Shown in pieces: positions 1 through 9,820 of a DNA stretch of 64,000 nucleotides (the stretch's first letter is position 1; every line of letters starts with the position of its first letter). The DNA is from Bosea sp. RAC05 (GTDB lineage: Bacteria > Pseudomonadota > Alphaproteobacteria > Rhizobiales > Beijerinckiaceae): assembly GCF_001713455.1 (NCBI RefSeq), contig NZ_CP016464.1, positions 4,140,001 to 4,204,000 on the forward strand, written 5' to 3'. The notes below the pieces were generated by a model, which saw only the letters and a program-made list of their open reading frames with translations, was not told the origin of the DNA and ran no database searches. The position numbers and the translations under genes were made by a program.

Positions 1-182
1 CGGCTGACGAAGGCCTTGTAGCCCAGCCAGGACCCGATGACGCGCGAACAGCCCCCGCAGGAAACCGGAGCCTCGTCGGCAACCATCGCGGGGATGACGA
101 TCGAGGGGGCCCCGCATTCACAGGCAGAGAACTGTCCCAATACGGGCGTGCCGGTCACGATCGACTCCCCTTGCAGGCTCAT
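1..182 (-). CDS. Small cysteine-pair protein, partial (runs off left edge)
   Basis: Only the first 60 codons lie in the window; the gene reads leftwards from the ATG at 182-180 and stays open to base 1. The visible protein has a CxC pair (residues 22 and 24) and, about 20 residues on, a CxxC pair, followed by an aromatic stretch ending LGYKAFVS. Two spaced cysteine pairs suggest a small zinc ribbon or metal-binding fold, possibly of the GFA/zinc-ribbon type, but the C-terminal part needed to decide is missing. It points the same way as the rhamnose operon that ends at 278 but is separated from it by about 95 bases. Function unknown. Confidence 0.5.
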   Translation of the reverse strand, partial: MSLQGESIVTGTPVLGQFSACECGAPSIVIPAMVADEAPVSCGGCSRVIGSWLGYKAFVS

Positions 183-270
183 GGCAAAATTCCCAGCAAT
201 ATCGGGGCCAACCATCTCGCATCCGCCGGACGCAGTGGCGATTGACGGCTGGGGGGCGAGCGATCCGGTC

Positions 271-311
271 GACGGCCTCAGCCGTCCGATCGCCGCGGGG
301 TCGCGGCGATC
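271..311 (-). repeat. Two adjacent perfect hairpins at the end of rfbA
   Basis: Two inverted repeats lie side by side. GACGGC(271-276)/GCCGTC(281-286) has a 4-nt loop. A 10-bp perfect repeat pairs 288-297 with 302-311 across a 4-nt loop. They cover the last codons and the stop of rfbA. No T-tract follows on the minus strand, so this is not a classic intrinsic terminator. It may protect the 3' end or help a factor-dependent stop of the rhamnose operon. Confidence 0.35.
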
Positions 312-1174
312 TCAGCGGCCATCCGCAGGAGGTAGCCGCCGTAATCGCTCTTGGCGAGCCGTGCCCCGAGGGCCTCCAGCTGGGCAATGTCGATCCAGCC
401 GCGCCGGCAGGCGATCTCCTCCGGGCAGGCGATGCGCAGGTCCTGCCGGCCCTCGAGGGTCCGGACGAACTCGCCGGCCTGCAGCAGGCTGTCGGGCGTC
501 CCGGTGTCGAGCCAGGCGAAGCCGCGCCCCATGCGCTCGACCGACAGCTGGTCGCGCTCGAGATAGAGGCGGTTCACATCGGTGATCTCGAGTTCTCCGC
601 GAGTCGACGGCTCGAGCGACGCGGCGATCTCGACCACCTGCGCGTCATAGAAATAGAGGCCCGTCACCGCCCAGTTCGAGCGCGGCACCTTCGGCTTCTC
701 CACGATGGAGGTCGCTTTCCCGTCGGCGTCGAAGCTGACGACGCCATAGCGCTCGGCATCCCGCACCTGATAAGCGAAGACCGTCGCGCCCGCCTCGCGT
801 CGGCGCGCACGCTTCATCAGCTCGGGCAAACCGTGCCCGTAGAACAGGTTGTCGCCGAGGATCAGCGCCGACGGGCCGCCGGCCACGAACTCGGCTCCGA
901 TCAGATAAGCCTGCGCCAGCCCGCCCGGATGCGGCTGCTCGGCATAGCTCAGCGACAGGCCCCACTCCGCGCCGTCGCCGAGCAGGCGCTGGAAATGCGG
1001 CAGATCCGTCGGGGTCGAGATGATCAGGATCTCGCGGATGTCCGCCAGCATCAGCGTCGTCAGCGGATAATAGATCATCGGCTTGTCATAGACCGGAAGC
1101 AGTTGCTTCGAGACCGCCAGCGTCATCGGGTGCAGCCGCGTGCCGGAGCCACCGGCGAGAATAATGCCCTTCAT
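278..1174 (-). CDS. rfbA: Glucose-1-phosphate thymidylyltransferase
   Basis: This 298-residue cytoplasmic nucleotidyltransferase makes dTDP-glucose from glucose-1-phosphate and dTTP, the first step of dTDP-L-rhamnose synthesis. The N-terminus carries the sugar nucleotidyltransferase signature [13 protein letters not shown] (residues 6-18), followed by [17 protein letters not shown] and the GDNLFYGHG motif typical of RmlA. Length matches the family (about 290-300). It is the last gene of a four-gene operon and its ATG overlaps the stop of rfbD by 4 bases, which implies translational coupling. The product feeds lipopolysaccharide or exopolysaccharide assembly; no glycosyltransferase gene is visible here. 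Confidence 0.95.
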   Translation of the reverse strand: MKGIILAGGSGTRLHPMTLAVSKQLLPVYDKPMIYYPLTTLMLADIREILIISTPTDLPHFQRLLGDGAEWGLSLSYAEQPHPGGLAQAYLIGAEFVAGGPSALILGDNLFYGHGLPELMKRARRREAGATVFAYQVRDAERYGVVSFDADGKATSIVEKPKVPRSNWAVTGLYFYDAQVVEIAASLEPSTRGELEITDVNRLYLERDQLSVERMGRGFAWLDTGTPDSLLQAGEFVRTLEGRQDLRIACPEEIACRRGWIDIAQLEALGARLAKSDYGGYLLRMAAEIAATPRRSDG

Positions 1175-2076
1175 GAAATCGGCCCCGTTTCCCCGCCTTT
1201 GAGCAGCCTAGTCACGCAGGCGGTGGCGGCCCCGCGCCAATGCAGGAGTCTGATGCCGTGAGTGGCCGCGAGCTTCGCACCGTCCAGCCGCGAATTCGCC
1301 GGCCGACGCGCCGGCGTCGGATAGTCGGCGGTGGCGATGCGGCGCACCCGGACCGGGCGGCGCCCGGTCGCCGCGGCCTCGGCGAACACGGTCTCGGCCA
1401 GTTCGGCCCAGTTCGCCTCGCCCTGCGCCGCCATATGGAAGACGCCGCGCAGAGCCCGATCGGCGGGCGAGCCGACGAGGTTCCGCGCCACGGACAAAAC
1501 CGCATCCGCAATGTCGAGTGCGGAGGTCGGGCAGCCGGTCTGGTCGCAGACGACAGAAACCTCCTCGCGCTCCGCGCCGAGCCTCAGCATGGTCCGGACG
1601 AAGTTCGTCCCGAACGGGCTGTAGACCCAGGCGGTCCGCAGGATCGCATGATCGGGCGTGGCCGCCGCCACGGCCTGCTCGCCGGCGAGCTTGCTGCGTC
1701 CATAGGCCGAAATCGGCCCCGTCGCATCGTCCTCGCGATAGGGGCGCTCGAGCGAGCCGTCGAAGACATAGTCGGTCGACAACTGGATGACCGGGACGCC
1801 GAGCCCGTGCGCCGCAGCCGCCACCGCCCCGGCCCCGACCGCATTGACGGCGAAGGCCCGCGCCTCTTCCGCTTCCGCCCGGTCCACCGCGGTGAACGCG
1901 GCTGCATGGACCACGACATCGGGGCGCGCGGCCGCCAGGGCCGGCGCGATCGTCTCGGGGTGCTCCAGATCGAGTTCGGGCCGCCCGACGGCGAGCAGAG
2001 CGACGCCCTGGCCGCCCGCGCGCTCCGCGAGCGCCCGCGCGACCTGACCTTCGCGCCCGGTAACGACGACCCTCAC
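1171..2076 (-). CDS. rfbD: dTDP-4-dehydrorhamnose reductase
   Basis: NADPH-dependent reductase of the extended SDR family (301 residues) that converts dTDP-4-keto-L-rhamnose to dTDP-L-rhamnose, the final step of the pathway. Visible features are the N-terminal Rossmann loop [12 protein letters not shown], the STDYVFDG motif (residues 100-107) that is diagnostic of RmlD, and the catalytic Tyr125-x3-Lys129 in [10 protein letters not shown]. The start is GTG and overlaps the TGA of rfbC (GTGA), so it is probably translated by re-initiation. Its own stop overlaps the rfbA start. Confidence 0.95.
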   Translation of the reverse strand: MRVVVTGREGQVARALAERAGGQGVALLAVGRPELDLEHPETIAPALAAARPDVVVHAAAFTAVDRAEAEEARAFAVNAVGAGAVAAAAHGLGVPVIQLSTDYVFDGSLERPYREDDATGPISAYGRSKLAGEQAVAAATPDHAILRTAWVYSPFGTNFVRTMLRLGAEREEVSVVCDQTGCPTSALDIADAVLSVARNLVGSPADRALRGVFHMAAQGEANWAELAETVFAEAAATGRRPVRVRRIATADYPTPARRPANSRLDGAKLAATHGIRLLHWRGAATACVTRLLKGGETGPIS

Positions 2077-2630
2077 GCGAAATACCGCGGCAGATCGGCC
2101 AGACGGGGATGGCGGCGATCCTTGTCGGACAGGATCAGTGTCTCCGGCGCAAAACCCCAGTCAATCCCGATCGCCGGGTCGTCGAAGGCCACGCCGCGGT
2201 CATGCTCGGGCGCATAGGGAGCGCTGACCTTGTAGAGCACCTCGGTGTCGGGCTCGAGCGTGACGAAGCCATGCGCGAACCCCGCCGGCACCAGCAGCTG
2301 CCACCAGTTCTCCGCCGAGAGTTCGACGGCGACGAACTTGCCGAAGTCCGGCGACGAGGCGCGGATGTCGACCGCGACGTCGAGGATGCGCCCGCGCGGC
2401 ACCCGCACCAGCTTGTCCTGGGCGAAGGGAGGCGCCTGGAAATGCAGGCCGCGCAGCGTCCCGACCGCTGCCGAGAGCGAATGATTGTCCTGGACGAAGT
2501 CGAGCGTGATGCCCGCCTCGGCGAAGGCCGAGCGGCTGTAGGTCTCGGAGAAGAAGCCGCGATGGTCGCCGAACCTCTTCGGCTGGATGATCTTCACATC
2601 CGGCAGCGCGGTCGGCTCGACAAGCAGCAT
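2073..2630 (-). CDS. rfbC: dTDP-4-dehydrorhamnose 3,5-epimerase
   Basis: Cupin-fold epimerase of 185 residues that inverts C3 and C5 of dTDP-4-keto-6-deoxyglucose. Motifs include RGFFSETYS, the active-site LRGLHFQ (His63) and QDKLVRV (Lys73), and FAHGFVTLEPDTEVLYKVS. An open frame extends further upstream into rfbB, but homology begins at MLLVEPTALPDVKIIQPKRFGD, so I take the ATG at 2630. A GTG two codons earlier (2636) that overlaps the rfbB stop is an alternative. Second gene of the rfbBCDA operon. Confidence 0.93.
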   Translation of the reverse strand: MLLVEPTALPDVKIIQPKRFGDHRGFFSETYSRSAFAEAGITLDFVQDNHSLSAAVGTLRGLHFQAPPFAQDKLVRVPRGRILDVAVDIRASSPDFGKFVAVELSAENWWQLLVPAGFAHGFVTLEPDTEVLYKVSAPYAPEHDRGVAFDDPAIGIDWGFAPETLILSDKDRRHPRLADLPRYFA

Positions 2631-2632
2631 GC

Positions 2633-3721
2633 TCACTGTTCTCCCGGCAGGCCGGCCACCGCGGCCGTCCCCAGCCGCTCGCCGCGATAGACGCCGGAGC
2701 GGATGTCGCCCCACCAGTTCCGATGGGCCAGATACCATTCCACGGTCAGGCGCAAGCCGCTGGCGAAGTCGCGGCGCGGGCTCCACCCGAGCTCGCGGCC
2801 GATCTTGCCCGCATCGATGGCGTAGCGCGCATCATGTCCGGGCCTGTCCGCGACATAGGTGATCAGTCGTTCATGCGGCCCCGACGGGTCAGGCCGCAGC
2901 CCGTCCAGCAGCGTGCAGATGGCGCGCACCACATCTCGGTTCGACAGCTCGTTCTGCCCGCCGATGGCATAGGTCTCGCCGGGCTCGCCCCTCTCGGCGA
3001 CGAGAAGCAGCGCCTCGGCATGGTCCTCGACATAGAGCCAGTCGCGAACGTTCAGCCCGTTGCCGTAGATCGGCAGGGGTTTGCCCTCGATCCCGTTGAT
3101 GATCATCAGCGGGATCAGCTTCTCCGGGAAATGATAGGGCCCGTAATTGTTCGAGCAATTGGTGATGAGCGTCGGCAGGCCGTAGGTGTGGTGCCAGGCC
3201 CGCACCAGATGGTCGGATGCGGCCTTGGAGGCCGAATAGGGCGAGGTCGGCGCATAGGCCGTCGCCTCGTCGAACAGGCCGTCCGGCCCGAGCGAGCCGA
3301 ACACCTCGTCGGTCGAGACATGGTGGAACCGGAAGCGGGCCCGCCGCTCCCCGGCCAGGCCACGCCAATGCCTCAGCGCCTCCTGCAGCAGCACGAAGCT
3401 GCCGACGATGTTGGTGTCGATGAAGGCAGATGGTCCGTCGATTGAGCGGTCGACATGGCTCTCGGCCGCCAGATGCAGCACGATGTCGGGATCGACCTCG
3501 GCGAAGATCGCCCGCATTCGCTCGCCATCAGCGATGTCCGCCTTCTCGAAGCGGAAGCGCGGATCGGCGGCGACCGGCGCCAGCGAGGCGAGATTGCCGG
3601 CATAGGTCAGCTTGTCGACGACGCAGACGCTGTGGCCGGTTTCGGCGATCAGCCTGCGTGTGACGGCCGAGCCGATGAACCCCGCACCGCCGGTAACCAG
3701 AAACCGCAAAGACGCCGGCAA
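2633..3721 (-). CDS. rfbB: dTDP-glucose 4,6-dehydratase
   Basis: NAD-dependent extended SDR (362 residues) that converts dTDP-glucose to dTDP-4-keto-6-deoxyglucose. It shows the NAD-binding GGAGFIG (residues 11-17), [15 protein letters not shown], the [12 protein letters not shown] motif and the catalytic [12 protein letters not shown] (Tyr-x3-Lys). The start appears to be TTG at 3721 because no ATG or GTG occurs between the upstream stop and the Rossmann loop; a GGAG lies about 11 bases upstream. This is the first gene of the operon. The C-terminal 20 residues are less conserved. Confidence 0.94.
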   Translation of the reverse strand: MPASLRFLVTGGAGFIGSAVTRRLIAETGHSVCVVDKLTYAGNLASLAPVAADPRFRFEKADIADGERMRAIFAEVDPDIVLHLAAESHVDRSIDGPSAFIDTNIVGSFVLLQEALRHWRGLAGERRARFRFHHVSTDEVFGSLGPDGLFDEATAYAPTSPYSASKAASDHLVRAWHHTYGLPTLITNCSNNYGPYHFPEKLIPLMIINGIEGKPLPIYGNGLNVRDWLYVEDHAEALLLVAERGEPGETYAIGGQNELSNRDVVRAICTLLDGLRPDPSGPHERLITYVADRPGHDARYAIDAGKIGRELGWSPRRDFASGLRLTVEWYLAHRNWWGDIRSGVYRGERLGTAAVAGLPGEQ

Positions 3722-3803
3722 TACCGTTCTCGCTCCCGTTGGACGCGCGCATATAGGGCGCGCGGGCGCTCAGCGTAAACCCCGTGGCCCGGCCCGCCTC
3801 GGC

Positions 3804-4586
3804 TCAGCGGCCCTGCCATTGCGGCGGCCGCTTGCCGAGAAAGGCCTCCATGCCTTCGCGGAAATCGGCGCTGTCATAGCACATCACCACGAGGTCCTCG
3901 CCGCCCTCGGCGGGCACCGACGCGTTGACGATGCGGCGCAGCGCCTCCTTCGTGGCCCGCATCGTCAGCGGCGCATGGCCGGCGATGGTCTCGGCCAGTT
4001 CGCGGGCCCGGCTCATCAGCGCCGCATGATCGGCGAGAATCTCGCTGTAGAGACCGATGCGCTGGCCCTCCTCCGCTTCGATCAGCCGTGCCGTGAAGAC
4101 GATGTCCTTGACGCGGGCCGGTCCGAGCAGGGCCGCGAGCCGGGCGTAATTGGCCATCGACAGGCAGTTGCCCAGCGTCCGCGCGATCGGAAAGCCGAAG
4201 CGCGCAGACGCCGTCGCGATGCGGATGTCACAGGCGCAGGCGATGCTGGCGCCGCCGCCCGTCACCGCCCCGGCGATCGCCGCGACGAGCGGGATCGGGC
4301 AGCACTCGATCGCGGCGAGCACGCGCTCGATCTTGTCTTCATAGTCCAGCGCATCCTGCGGCGAGGCGAAGCTGCGAAACTGCGCGATGTCCGTACCGGC
4401 GGCGAAGGCGCGGTCGCCGGCCCCGGTGATGATCAGCACCCTGGGGGCCCCATACGCCGCCGGATCGGCGCAGATCGCCGCCACCCGCTCATACATCGCA
4501 AAGGTCAGAGCATTGCGCGCCTGCGGGCGGTTCAGCGTGATCGTGCCGATCCCGTCGTCCACCGCGTAGAGAATCTCGTCGTCCAT
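3804..4586 (-). CDS. Crotonase-superfamily protein (enoyl-CoA hydratase-like)
   Basis: This 260-residue protein has the crotonase fold: the first oxyanion-hole segment AFAAGTDIAQF (about 61-70) and the second, GAVTGGGASIACACDIRIA (107-124). The two glutamates used by enoyl-CoA hydratase are absent. The GGGCEL position reads GGGASI (Ser114) and the FGxPE position reads FGFPIA (Ile134). The fold is clear, but hydration of enoyl-CoA is doubtful; isomerase, hydrolase or decarboxylase chemistry is possible. It lies 42 bases after the ABC ATPase gene on the same strand and is probably the last gene of the peptide-uptake operon. Confidence 0.85.
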   Translation of the reverse strand: MDDEILYAVDDGIGTITLNRPQARNALTFAMYERVAAICADPAAYGAPRVLIITGAGDRAFAAGTDIAQFRSFASPQDALDYEDKIERVLAAIECCPIPLVAAIAGAVTGGGASIACACDIRIATASARFGFPIARTLGNCLSMANYARLAALLGPARVKDIVFTARLIEAEEGQRIGLYSEILADHAALMSRARELAETIAGHAPLTMRATKEALRRIVNASVPAEGGEDLVVMCYDSADFREGMEAFLGKRPPQWQGR

Positions 4587-4628
4587 GCGCTCGCTTCCAT
4601 CGGCAGCCGGGGGAGCGGGACTATCCGG

Positions 4629-6269
4629 TCAGGCCTCCACCGCGTCAACGGCGGTAGCCCCCGTCGCGAAGTCACGCCCCGGCGCCGCCTCGATCAGGGC
4701 CCGCGTATAGGCATGGGCCGGCGCGGAGAACACCTGCGAGGTCGCGCCCTGCTCGACGATCACCCCCTTCTCCATCACCACGATCCGGTCGCAGATCTGG
4801 GCCGCGACCCGCAGGTCGTGGGTGATGAACAGGATCGCCAGGTTGAAGCGCTCCTGGACGTCGGCCAGAAGGGCCAGCACCTGCTTCTGGACGGAGACGT
4901 CGAGCGCCGAGACCGCCTCGTCCGCGATCAGGATCTCCGGTTCCATCGCCAGCGCTCGGGCGATCGCGATGCGCTGGCGCTGACCTCCGGAGAACTGGTG
5001 CGGATAGCGCTCGAGCGCATTCGGCTGCAGACCGACCAGACCCATCAGGTCGCGGGCGCGCTGCAGCGCGTCCGGTTCGCTCAGGCCGAAATTCATCGGC
5101 CCCTCAATGATCGAGGCGCCGACCGTCCGGCGCGGGTTGAGCGACCGGAACGGATCCTGGAACACGACCTGGATCTTGCGGCGATAGGATCGCAGCCGCC
5201 GCTCGGGCAGTGGCGCGATGTCGATGTCGGGCACCAGGATGGAGCCGACGCTGGGCGGCATCAGCCGCGCGATGCAGCGCGCCACCGTGGTCTTGCCGGA
5301 GCCGGACTCGCCGACGATTCCGACCGTCTCGCCGCGCCGGACCCGGATCGCGACATCCTTCGCCGCATGCACGACCCGCTCCTTCCGGAACAGCGCCTTG
5401 GAGCTGTAGGTCTTGCCGAGCCCCACCGTCTCCAGCGCCAGCGGCCCGAGCACCGGCTTGCGCTGCGCCGGCTTCAGGCTCGGCACCGCCCCGATCAGCA
5501 TCTGCGTGTAGGGATGCTGCGGCCGGGTCAGGATATCGGCGGCGGGCCCCTGCTCGACGACCCGCCCCTTCTCCATCACCACGACCCGGTCGGCGATCTC
5601 GGCGACCACACCGAAATCATGGGTGATGAACAGCACGCCCGTGCCGCGGCGGCTCTGCATGTCCTTGATCAGCTTCAGGATCTGCGCCTGCGTCGTGACG
5701 TCGAGCGCCGTCGTCGGCTCGTCGGCGATCAGCAAAGCGGGATCGAGGATCAGCGCGGCGGCGATCATCACGCGCTGGCGCTGCCCGCCGGAGATCTGGT
5801 GCGGATAGGAGGCGTGCATCCGCTCCGGTTCGGGCAGGCGCATCGATTCCAGCATGGCGAGCACCTGCGCGCGCCGCTCGGCGGGGCCGAGAGAGGTGTG
5901 GATGCGCAGCACCTCCTCGATCTGGTCGCCGATCGTCAGCACGGGATTCAGCGCCGTCATCGGCTCCTGGAAGATCATCGCCATGCGGTCGCCGCGCAGC
6001 GCCCGCAGCCGCTGCGGCGTCGCCGCCAGCACATCCTCGCCTTCCAGGCGGATCGCACCCGCCACCGGCTTCAGCGCCTTGGCGAGCAGCCCCATCACCG
6101 AGAAGGCGGTGACGGATTTGCCCGAGCCCGATTCCCCGACGACGCAGACGATCTCGCCGGCATCGACGCTCAGCGAGACGTCCTCGACCGCGAAGGCCCG
6201 GTCGCCACCGCCGGGCAAAGCGATGCTCAGTCCCGCGATCTCCAGGACGGGTGTCTGTCCCTCGCTCAT
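4629..6269 (-). CDS. Fused double ATPase of peptide ABC transporter (DppD-DppF type)
   Basis: This 546-residue protein carries two complete ABC ATPase modules. The first has Walker A GESGSGKS (about 44-51), the ABC signature [14 protein letters not shown] and Walker [14 protein letters not shown]. The second has [22 protein letters not shown] and [13 protein letters not shown]. The halves correspond to separate DppD and DppF proteins, a common fusion in rhizobial peptide transporters. It energises uptake through the two permeases encoded just upstream. Its ATG overlaps the stop of the DppC-type gene by 4 bases. Substrates are likely di- or oligopeptides or related amides. Confidence 0.93.
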   Translation of the reverse strand: MSEGQTPVLEIAGLSIALPGGGDRAFAVEDVSLSVDAGEIVCVVGESGSGKSVTAFSVMGLLAKALKPVAGAIRLEGEDVLAATPQRLRALRGDRMAMIFQEPMTALNPVLTIGDQIEEVLRIHTSLGPAERRAQVLAMLESMRLPEPERMHASYPHQISGGQRQRVMIAAALILDPALLIADEPTTALDVTTQAQILKLIKDMQSRRGTGVLFITHDFGVVAEIADRVVVMEKGRVVEQGPAADILTRPQHPYTQMLIGAVPSLKPAQRKPVLGPLALETVGLGKTYSSKALFRKERVVHAAKDVAIRVRRGETVGIVGESGSGKTTVARCIARLMPPSVGSILVPDIDIAPLPERRLRSYRRKIQVVFQDPFRSLNPRRTVGASIIEGPMNFGLSEPDALQRARDLMGLVGLQPNALERYPHQFSGGQRQRIAIARALAMEPEILIADEAVSALDVSVQKQVLALLADVQERFNLAILFITHDLRVAAQICDRIVVMEKGVIVEQGATSQVFSAPAHAYTRALIEAAPGRDFATGATAVDAVEA

Positions 6270-7192
6270 CGGCCGGCCATCTTGGGATCGAGGGTGTCGC
6301 GCAGGCCGTCGCCCAGCATGTTGACCGCCAGCACCGTCAGGGCGAGGAAGATGCCCGGATAGAGGATGTTGTGCGGGAAGACGCGGAAGAGGTTGCGCCC
6401 CTCGGCCATGATGTTGCCCCAGGTCGGGATCTCCGGGGGGATGCCGATGCCGAGGAAGGACAGGATCGCCTCGACCAGGATCGCCGAAGCCGCGATGAAG
6501 GTGCCCTGCACGATCAGCGGCGCAATGGTGTTGGGCAGGATGTGCCGGACCATCAGCTTGGGCAGCCGCGTCCCGGCCATGATCGCGGCCTCGACATAAG
6601 GCTCCTCGCGGACCGACAGCACGATCGAGCGCACGACCCGCACCACGCGCGGGATCTCCGGCACGATGATCGCCACGATCACCGACACCAGGCCGCTGCG
6701 GAACAGCGAGACGACCGCGATGGCGAGCAGGATGCCGGGTATCGCCATCAGCCCGTCCATGAAGCGCATGATGATGCCGTCGAGCGGGCGCACATAGCCG
6801 GCCACCAGCCCGATCACGAGCCCGATGGCGATCGCGATCGAGGCGACGGACACCGCGATCAGCAGCGAGACGCGCGCCCCATAGACGACGCGGCTGTAGA
6901 CGTCCCGGCCCAGCGAATCGGTCCCCATCCGGTGCTTGAACACGGTCGCGGTGCCGTCATCGGCGCGGATCGTCCGCTCGAAACCGGGCAGGCGGTTGCG
7001 CGTGCTCGGGTTGATCGCGGTCGGGTCGAGCGTGCCCAGCCACGGCGCGAACAGGCCGATCATGGTCATCAGCAGCAGGACCGTGCCGCCGATGGCGACG
7101 ACCGGGTTGCGCACGAGCCGCTTCATCATGGTGCGGGCCGGCGTGACCGGCTCGGCCACGGCCGGAGCGAGGAGGGTCGGCTCGGTACTCAA
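6266..7192 (-). CDS. Peptide ABC transporter permease, DppC type
   Basis: Inner-membrane permease (308 residues) with an N-terminal membrane segment (about 30-52, VVAIGGTVLLLMTMIGLFAP), then the DppC-like HRMGTDSLGRDVYSRVVYGARVSL motif and further membrane helices. The EAA cytoplasmic loop is recognisable as EAAIMAGTRLPKLMVRHILPN. The start is TTG at 7192 overlapping the DppB stop (TTGA), with GAGGA nine bases upstream. An internal ATG-ATG pair 21 codons later would remove only the cytoplasmic tail. It forms the channel with the DppB-type partner. Confidence 0.92.
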   Translation of the reverse strand: MSTEPTLLAPAVAEPVTPARTMMKRLVRNPVVAIGGTVLLLMTMIGLFAPWLGTLDPTAINPSTRNRLPGFERTIRADDGTATVFKHRMGTDSLGRDVYSRVVYGARVSLLIAVSVASIAIAIGLVIGLVAGYVRPLDGIIMRFMDGLMAIPGILLAIAVVSLFRSGLVSVIVAIIVPEIPRVVRVVRSIVLSVREEPYVEAAIMAGTRLPKLMVRHILPNTIAPLIVQGTFIAASAILVEAILSFLGIGIPPEIPTWGNIMAEGRNLFRVFPHNILYPGIFLALTVLAVNMLGDGLRDTLDPKMAGR

Positions 7193-8130
7193 TAGCGGAT
7201 CCTCGGGTCGAACAGGCTGTAGGCGAGGTCGATCAGCAGGTTGATGCCGACATAGACGCCCGAGAACAGGAGGATCACCGCCTGGATGGTGGGATAGTCT
7301 CGGGCCAGGACCGCATCGACCGTCAGCCGGCCGAGACCGGGGATCGAATAGACGCTCTCGGTCACCACCACCCCGCCGATCAGCAGCGCGATGCCGATGC
7401 CGATGACGGTGACGATCGGCACCGCCGCGTTCTTGAGCGCGTGGCGGAACAGGATCTTGCGCTCGACCTGCCCCTTGGCGCGGGCCGTGCGGATATAGTC
7501 CTCGTTCAGCACCTCGAGCACGCTCGCCCGCGTCATCCGCGCGATCAGCGCGATGTAGATCACCGACAGCGTGACCGCCGGCAGCACCAGCCGCTGCAGG
7601 AAGCCACTGAGCCCGCCCGAAAGCGGCTGGTAGCCCTGGACCGGGAACCAGCCCAGTGTGATCGCGAAGACGTAGATCAGCGCATAGCCGATCACGAAGA
7701 CCGGGACCGAGAAACCCAGCACCGAGAAGCCCATCACGATCCGGTCGATCCAGGAGCCGTGCTTGTAGGCCGCGAGCACACCCAGCGGGATCGCGACGCT
7801 GATCGCGATCAGCATCGTCGCGAAGGCGAGCGACAGCGTCGGCTCGATGCGGCCGATGATCAGCTCGCCGATCGGCTTCTTGAAGAAGAAGCTCTCGCCG
7901 AGGTCGCCCCGCATCAGGTTGCCGACCCAGATCAGGAACTGGGTCAGGATCGGCTGGTCGAGGCCGAGGCGGTTGCGGATCAGCGCGATCTGCTCGGTCG
8001 TCGCGTTGTCGCCAGCGATCACCGCCGCCGGGTCGCCCGGCGTCAGGCGCAGCATCAGGAAGACCAGGACCGCGACGATCACCAGCACGGGGATCGTCGC
8101 CAGCAGGCGCCGCAGGATGTAGCCGAGCAT
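7189..8130 (-). CDS. Peptide ABC transporter permease, DppB type
   Basis: Inner-membrane permease of 313 residues with the DppB/OppB N-terminus (GYILRRLLATIPVLVIVAVLVFLMLRLTPGDPA), several hydrophobic helices and the C-terminal VVTESVYSIPGLGRLTVDAVLARDYPTIQ motif that is almost invariant in the family. The EAA loop reads YIRTARAKGQVERKILFRHALKN. It is followed directly by the DppC-type gene with overlapping start and stop, and preceded by the binding-protein gene at 33 bases. Together they form a peptide or amide importer. Confidence 0.93.
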   Translation of the reverse strand: MLGYILRRLLATIPVLVIVAVLVFLMLRLTPGDPAAVIAGDNATTEQIALIRNRLGLDQPILTQFLIWVGNLMRGDLGESFFFKKPIGELIIGRIEPTLSLAFATMLIAISVAIPLGVLAAYKHGSWIDRIVMGFSVLGFSVPVFVIGYALIYVFAITLGWFPVQGYQPLSGGLSGFLQRLVLPAVTLSVIYIALIARMTRASVLEVLNEDYIRTARAKGQVERKILFRHALKNAAVPIVTVIGIGIALLIGGVVVTESVYSIPGLGRLTVDAVLARDYPTIQAVILLFSGVYVGINLLIDLAYSLFDPRIRY

Positions 8131-8163
8131 CAGCGCCGGATCCGCAGGGTCAGCGTCGCCACC

Positions 8164-9729
8164 TCACTTCTTCTCGACGTTCCAGAACACCGGCGCCGGC
8201 GCGGTCAGGATGCCGGTGAGGCTCTTCCGCGCCGCGATCGGCACATTGTACTGGCCGAGATGGACATGGGTGACGACCTCGCGCCAGCGCATCTGGACCG
8301 CTTCCGCGATCGCCTTCTGCTTCGCCGGATCGGGCTCGCGGGCGAAATCGTCGCGCAGCTTCTCCATCTGCTCGTCGCAGGGCCAGCCGAAGGCCGCCTT
8401 GTCGCAGCTCGCATTGAAGAAGCCCGCCATCACCGGGTTGAGGATGTCGGCCGAGACCCAGGAGGTCTGCATCACGTTCCAGCCGCCCTTGTCGATCGGG
8501 TCCTTGCGGACGCGGCGCGACACCACGGTCTGCCAGTCCGAGGACTGCATATCGACCTTGAAGCCGCCCTTCTCGAGCAGCTGCTTGGCGACCGGCCCGA
8601 GATTGGTCAGCGACTGCAGGTCGGTGGAGTGCAGCAGCACGATCGGCTTGCCGTCATAGCCGGCCTCCTTCAGCAGCTCCTGCGACTTCCTGAAGTTCGA
8701 TTCCAGCAGCCCCTCCATCCCCTTCTCGGAGGCGAGCGGGGTGCCGCAGACGAACATGGCCTTGCAGGGCTGGTAGTAGTCGGGGTTGCCGACCGTCGCC
8801 TCGAGGAAGTCCTTCTGGTTCAGCGCATAGGTCACCGCCTGGCGCACCTTCGGATTGTTGAAGGGCGGCTGGGTGTGGTTGAAGCGCATCGTGTACTGCA
8901 GGCCGAGCGGGTTGTAGTTCCACAACTTGATGTTCTTGTCGCCCGCCAGCAGCGGGATCAGGTCGAAGGCCGGCTGCTCGACCATGTCGATCTCGCCGGC
9001 GAGCAGCGCGTTGACCGCCTGCTGCTGGTCGGACACCGCGAGCCACTCGATCCGGTCCACCTTCGCGACCTTGCCCCCGGCCAGCCCCGACGCCGGCTCC
9101 GCGCGCGGCTTGTAGTCCTTGAACTTCGTGTAGACGATCTTGTCGCCCGGCTTCCATTCATCGGCCTTCAGCACGAACGGGCCAGACCCGATGAACTCCG
9201 AGATCTGCGTGTTGGGGTCGGTCTTCGCGACGCGCTCGGGCATCATGAAGGGGACGTTCGACGACGGCTTGCCGAGGCCGAAGATCAACAGGCCCGTCGG
9301 GGACTTCAGCTTCACCGTGAAGCTCTTGGCGTCGTCGGCGGTGATCGTGTCGACGAAGGTCATCAGCTTCTGGCCGACCGGGTCCTTGGCCGACCAGCGC
9401 CGGATCGAGGCGATGCAGTCCTCGGAGGTGACGGGCTTGCCGTCATGCCAGAGCAGCCCGTCGCGCAGCTTGAAGGTATAGGTCAGCTTGTCCGGCGACT
9501 CGGTGAAGGTCTCGACCATCTGCGGCTTGATCGCGCCGGCCTCGTCCATCGAGAACAGCGTGTCGTAGATCATGTAGCCGTGGTTGCGGACGATATAGGC
9601 CGTGGTCCAGATCGGATCGACGATCTTCACGTCCGAATGCATCACGATCTTCAGGGTCTGCGCCTGCGCCAGCGACGTGCCGGCGATGATCGCGCAGGCG
9701 GCCACCAAAGTCTTCAAATGCCCTGCCAT
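8164..9729 (-). CDS. Peptide ABC transporter substrate-binding protein
   Basis: Periplasmic binding protein of the SBP_bac_5 (DppA/OppA) family, 521 residues. The N-terminus is a signal peptide (HLKTLVAACAIIAGTSLAQAQ). The mature part shows family landmarks: KLRDGLLWHDGKPVTSEDCIAS, ISEFIGSGPFVLKADEW, and NNPKVRQAVTYALNQKDFLEA. It captures peptides or peptide-like molecules for the permeases encoded downstream. About 90 bases separate it from the upstream M20 peptidase gene; a GC-rich 7-bp inverted repeat (9793-9799/9809-9815) lies in that gap and could adjust relative expression. Confidence 0.92.
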   Translation of the reverse strand: MAGHLKTLVAACAIIAGTSLAQAQTLKIVMHSDVKIVDPIWTTAYIVRNHGYMIYDTLFSMDEAGAIKPQMVETFTESPDKLTYTFKLRDGLLWHDGKPVTSEDCIASIRRWSAKDPVGQKLMTFVDTITADDAKSFTVKLKSPTGLLIFGLGKPSSNVPFMMPERVAKTDPNTQISEFIGSGPFVLKADEWKPGDKIVYTKFKDYKPRAEPASGLAGGKVAKVDRIEWLAVSDQQQAVNALLAGEIDMVEQPAFDLIPLLAGDKNIKLWNYNPLGLQYTMRFNHTQPPFNNPKVRQAVTYALNQKDFLEATVGNPDYYQPCKAMFVCGTPLASEKGMEGLLESNFRKSQELLKEAGYDGKPIVLLHSTDLQSLTNLGPVAKQLLEKGGFKVDMQSSDWQTVVSRRVRKDPIDKGGWNVMQTSWVSADILNPVMAGFFNASCDKAAFGWPCDEQMEKLRDDFAREPDPAKQKAIAEAVQMRWREVVTHVHLGQYNVPIAARKSLTGILTAPAPVFWNVEKK

Positions 9730-9820
9730 GGTGCTCTCCCTCCGACTGTCGTGCGCGTTCGGCGCATCGCGATCTATGCAGGCCCTGTGCCACCGGGCGG
9801 CGCATGCTCGCCCGGCATCC

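Noticed and set aside
3612..6362. Very long open frame (916 codons) on the plus strand, and similar long antisense frames elsewhere (7441-9966, 42616-46158)
   Set aside because: These are high-GC antisense shadows of the enoyl-CoA hydratase-like, ABC transporter and Pls-like genes; the translations are Arg/Asp/His/Gln-rich with no domain, whereas the minus-strand frames carry clear family motifs.
9793..9815. GC-rich 7-bp inverted repeat between the M20 peptidase and binding-protein genes
   Set aside because: No T-tract and a 9-base loop; too weak to call a terminator, mentioned only as a possible attenuating element.
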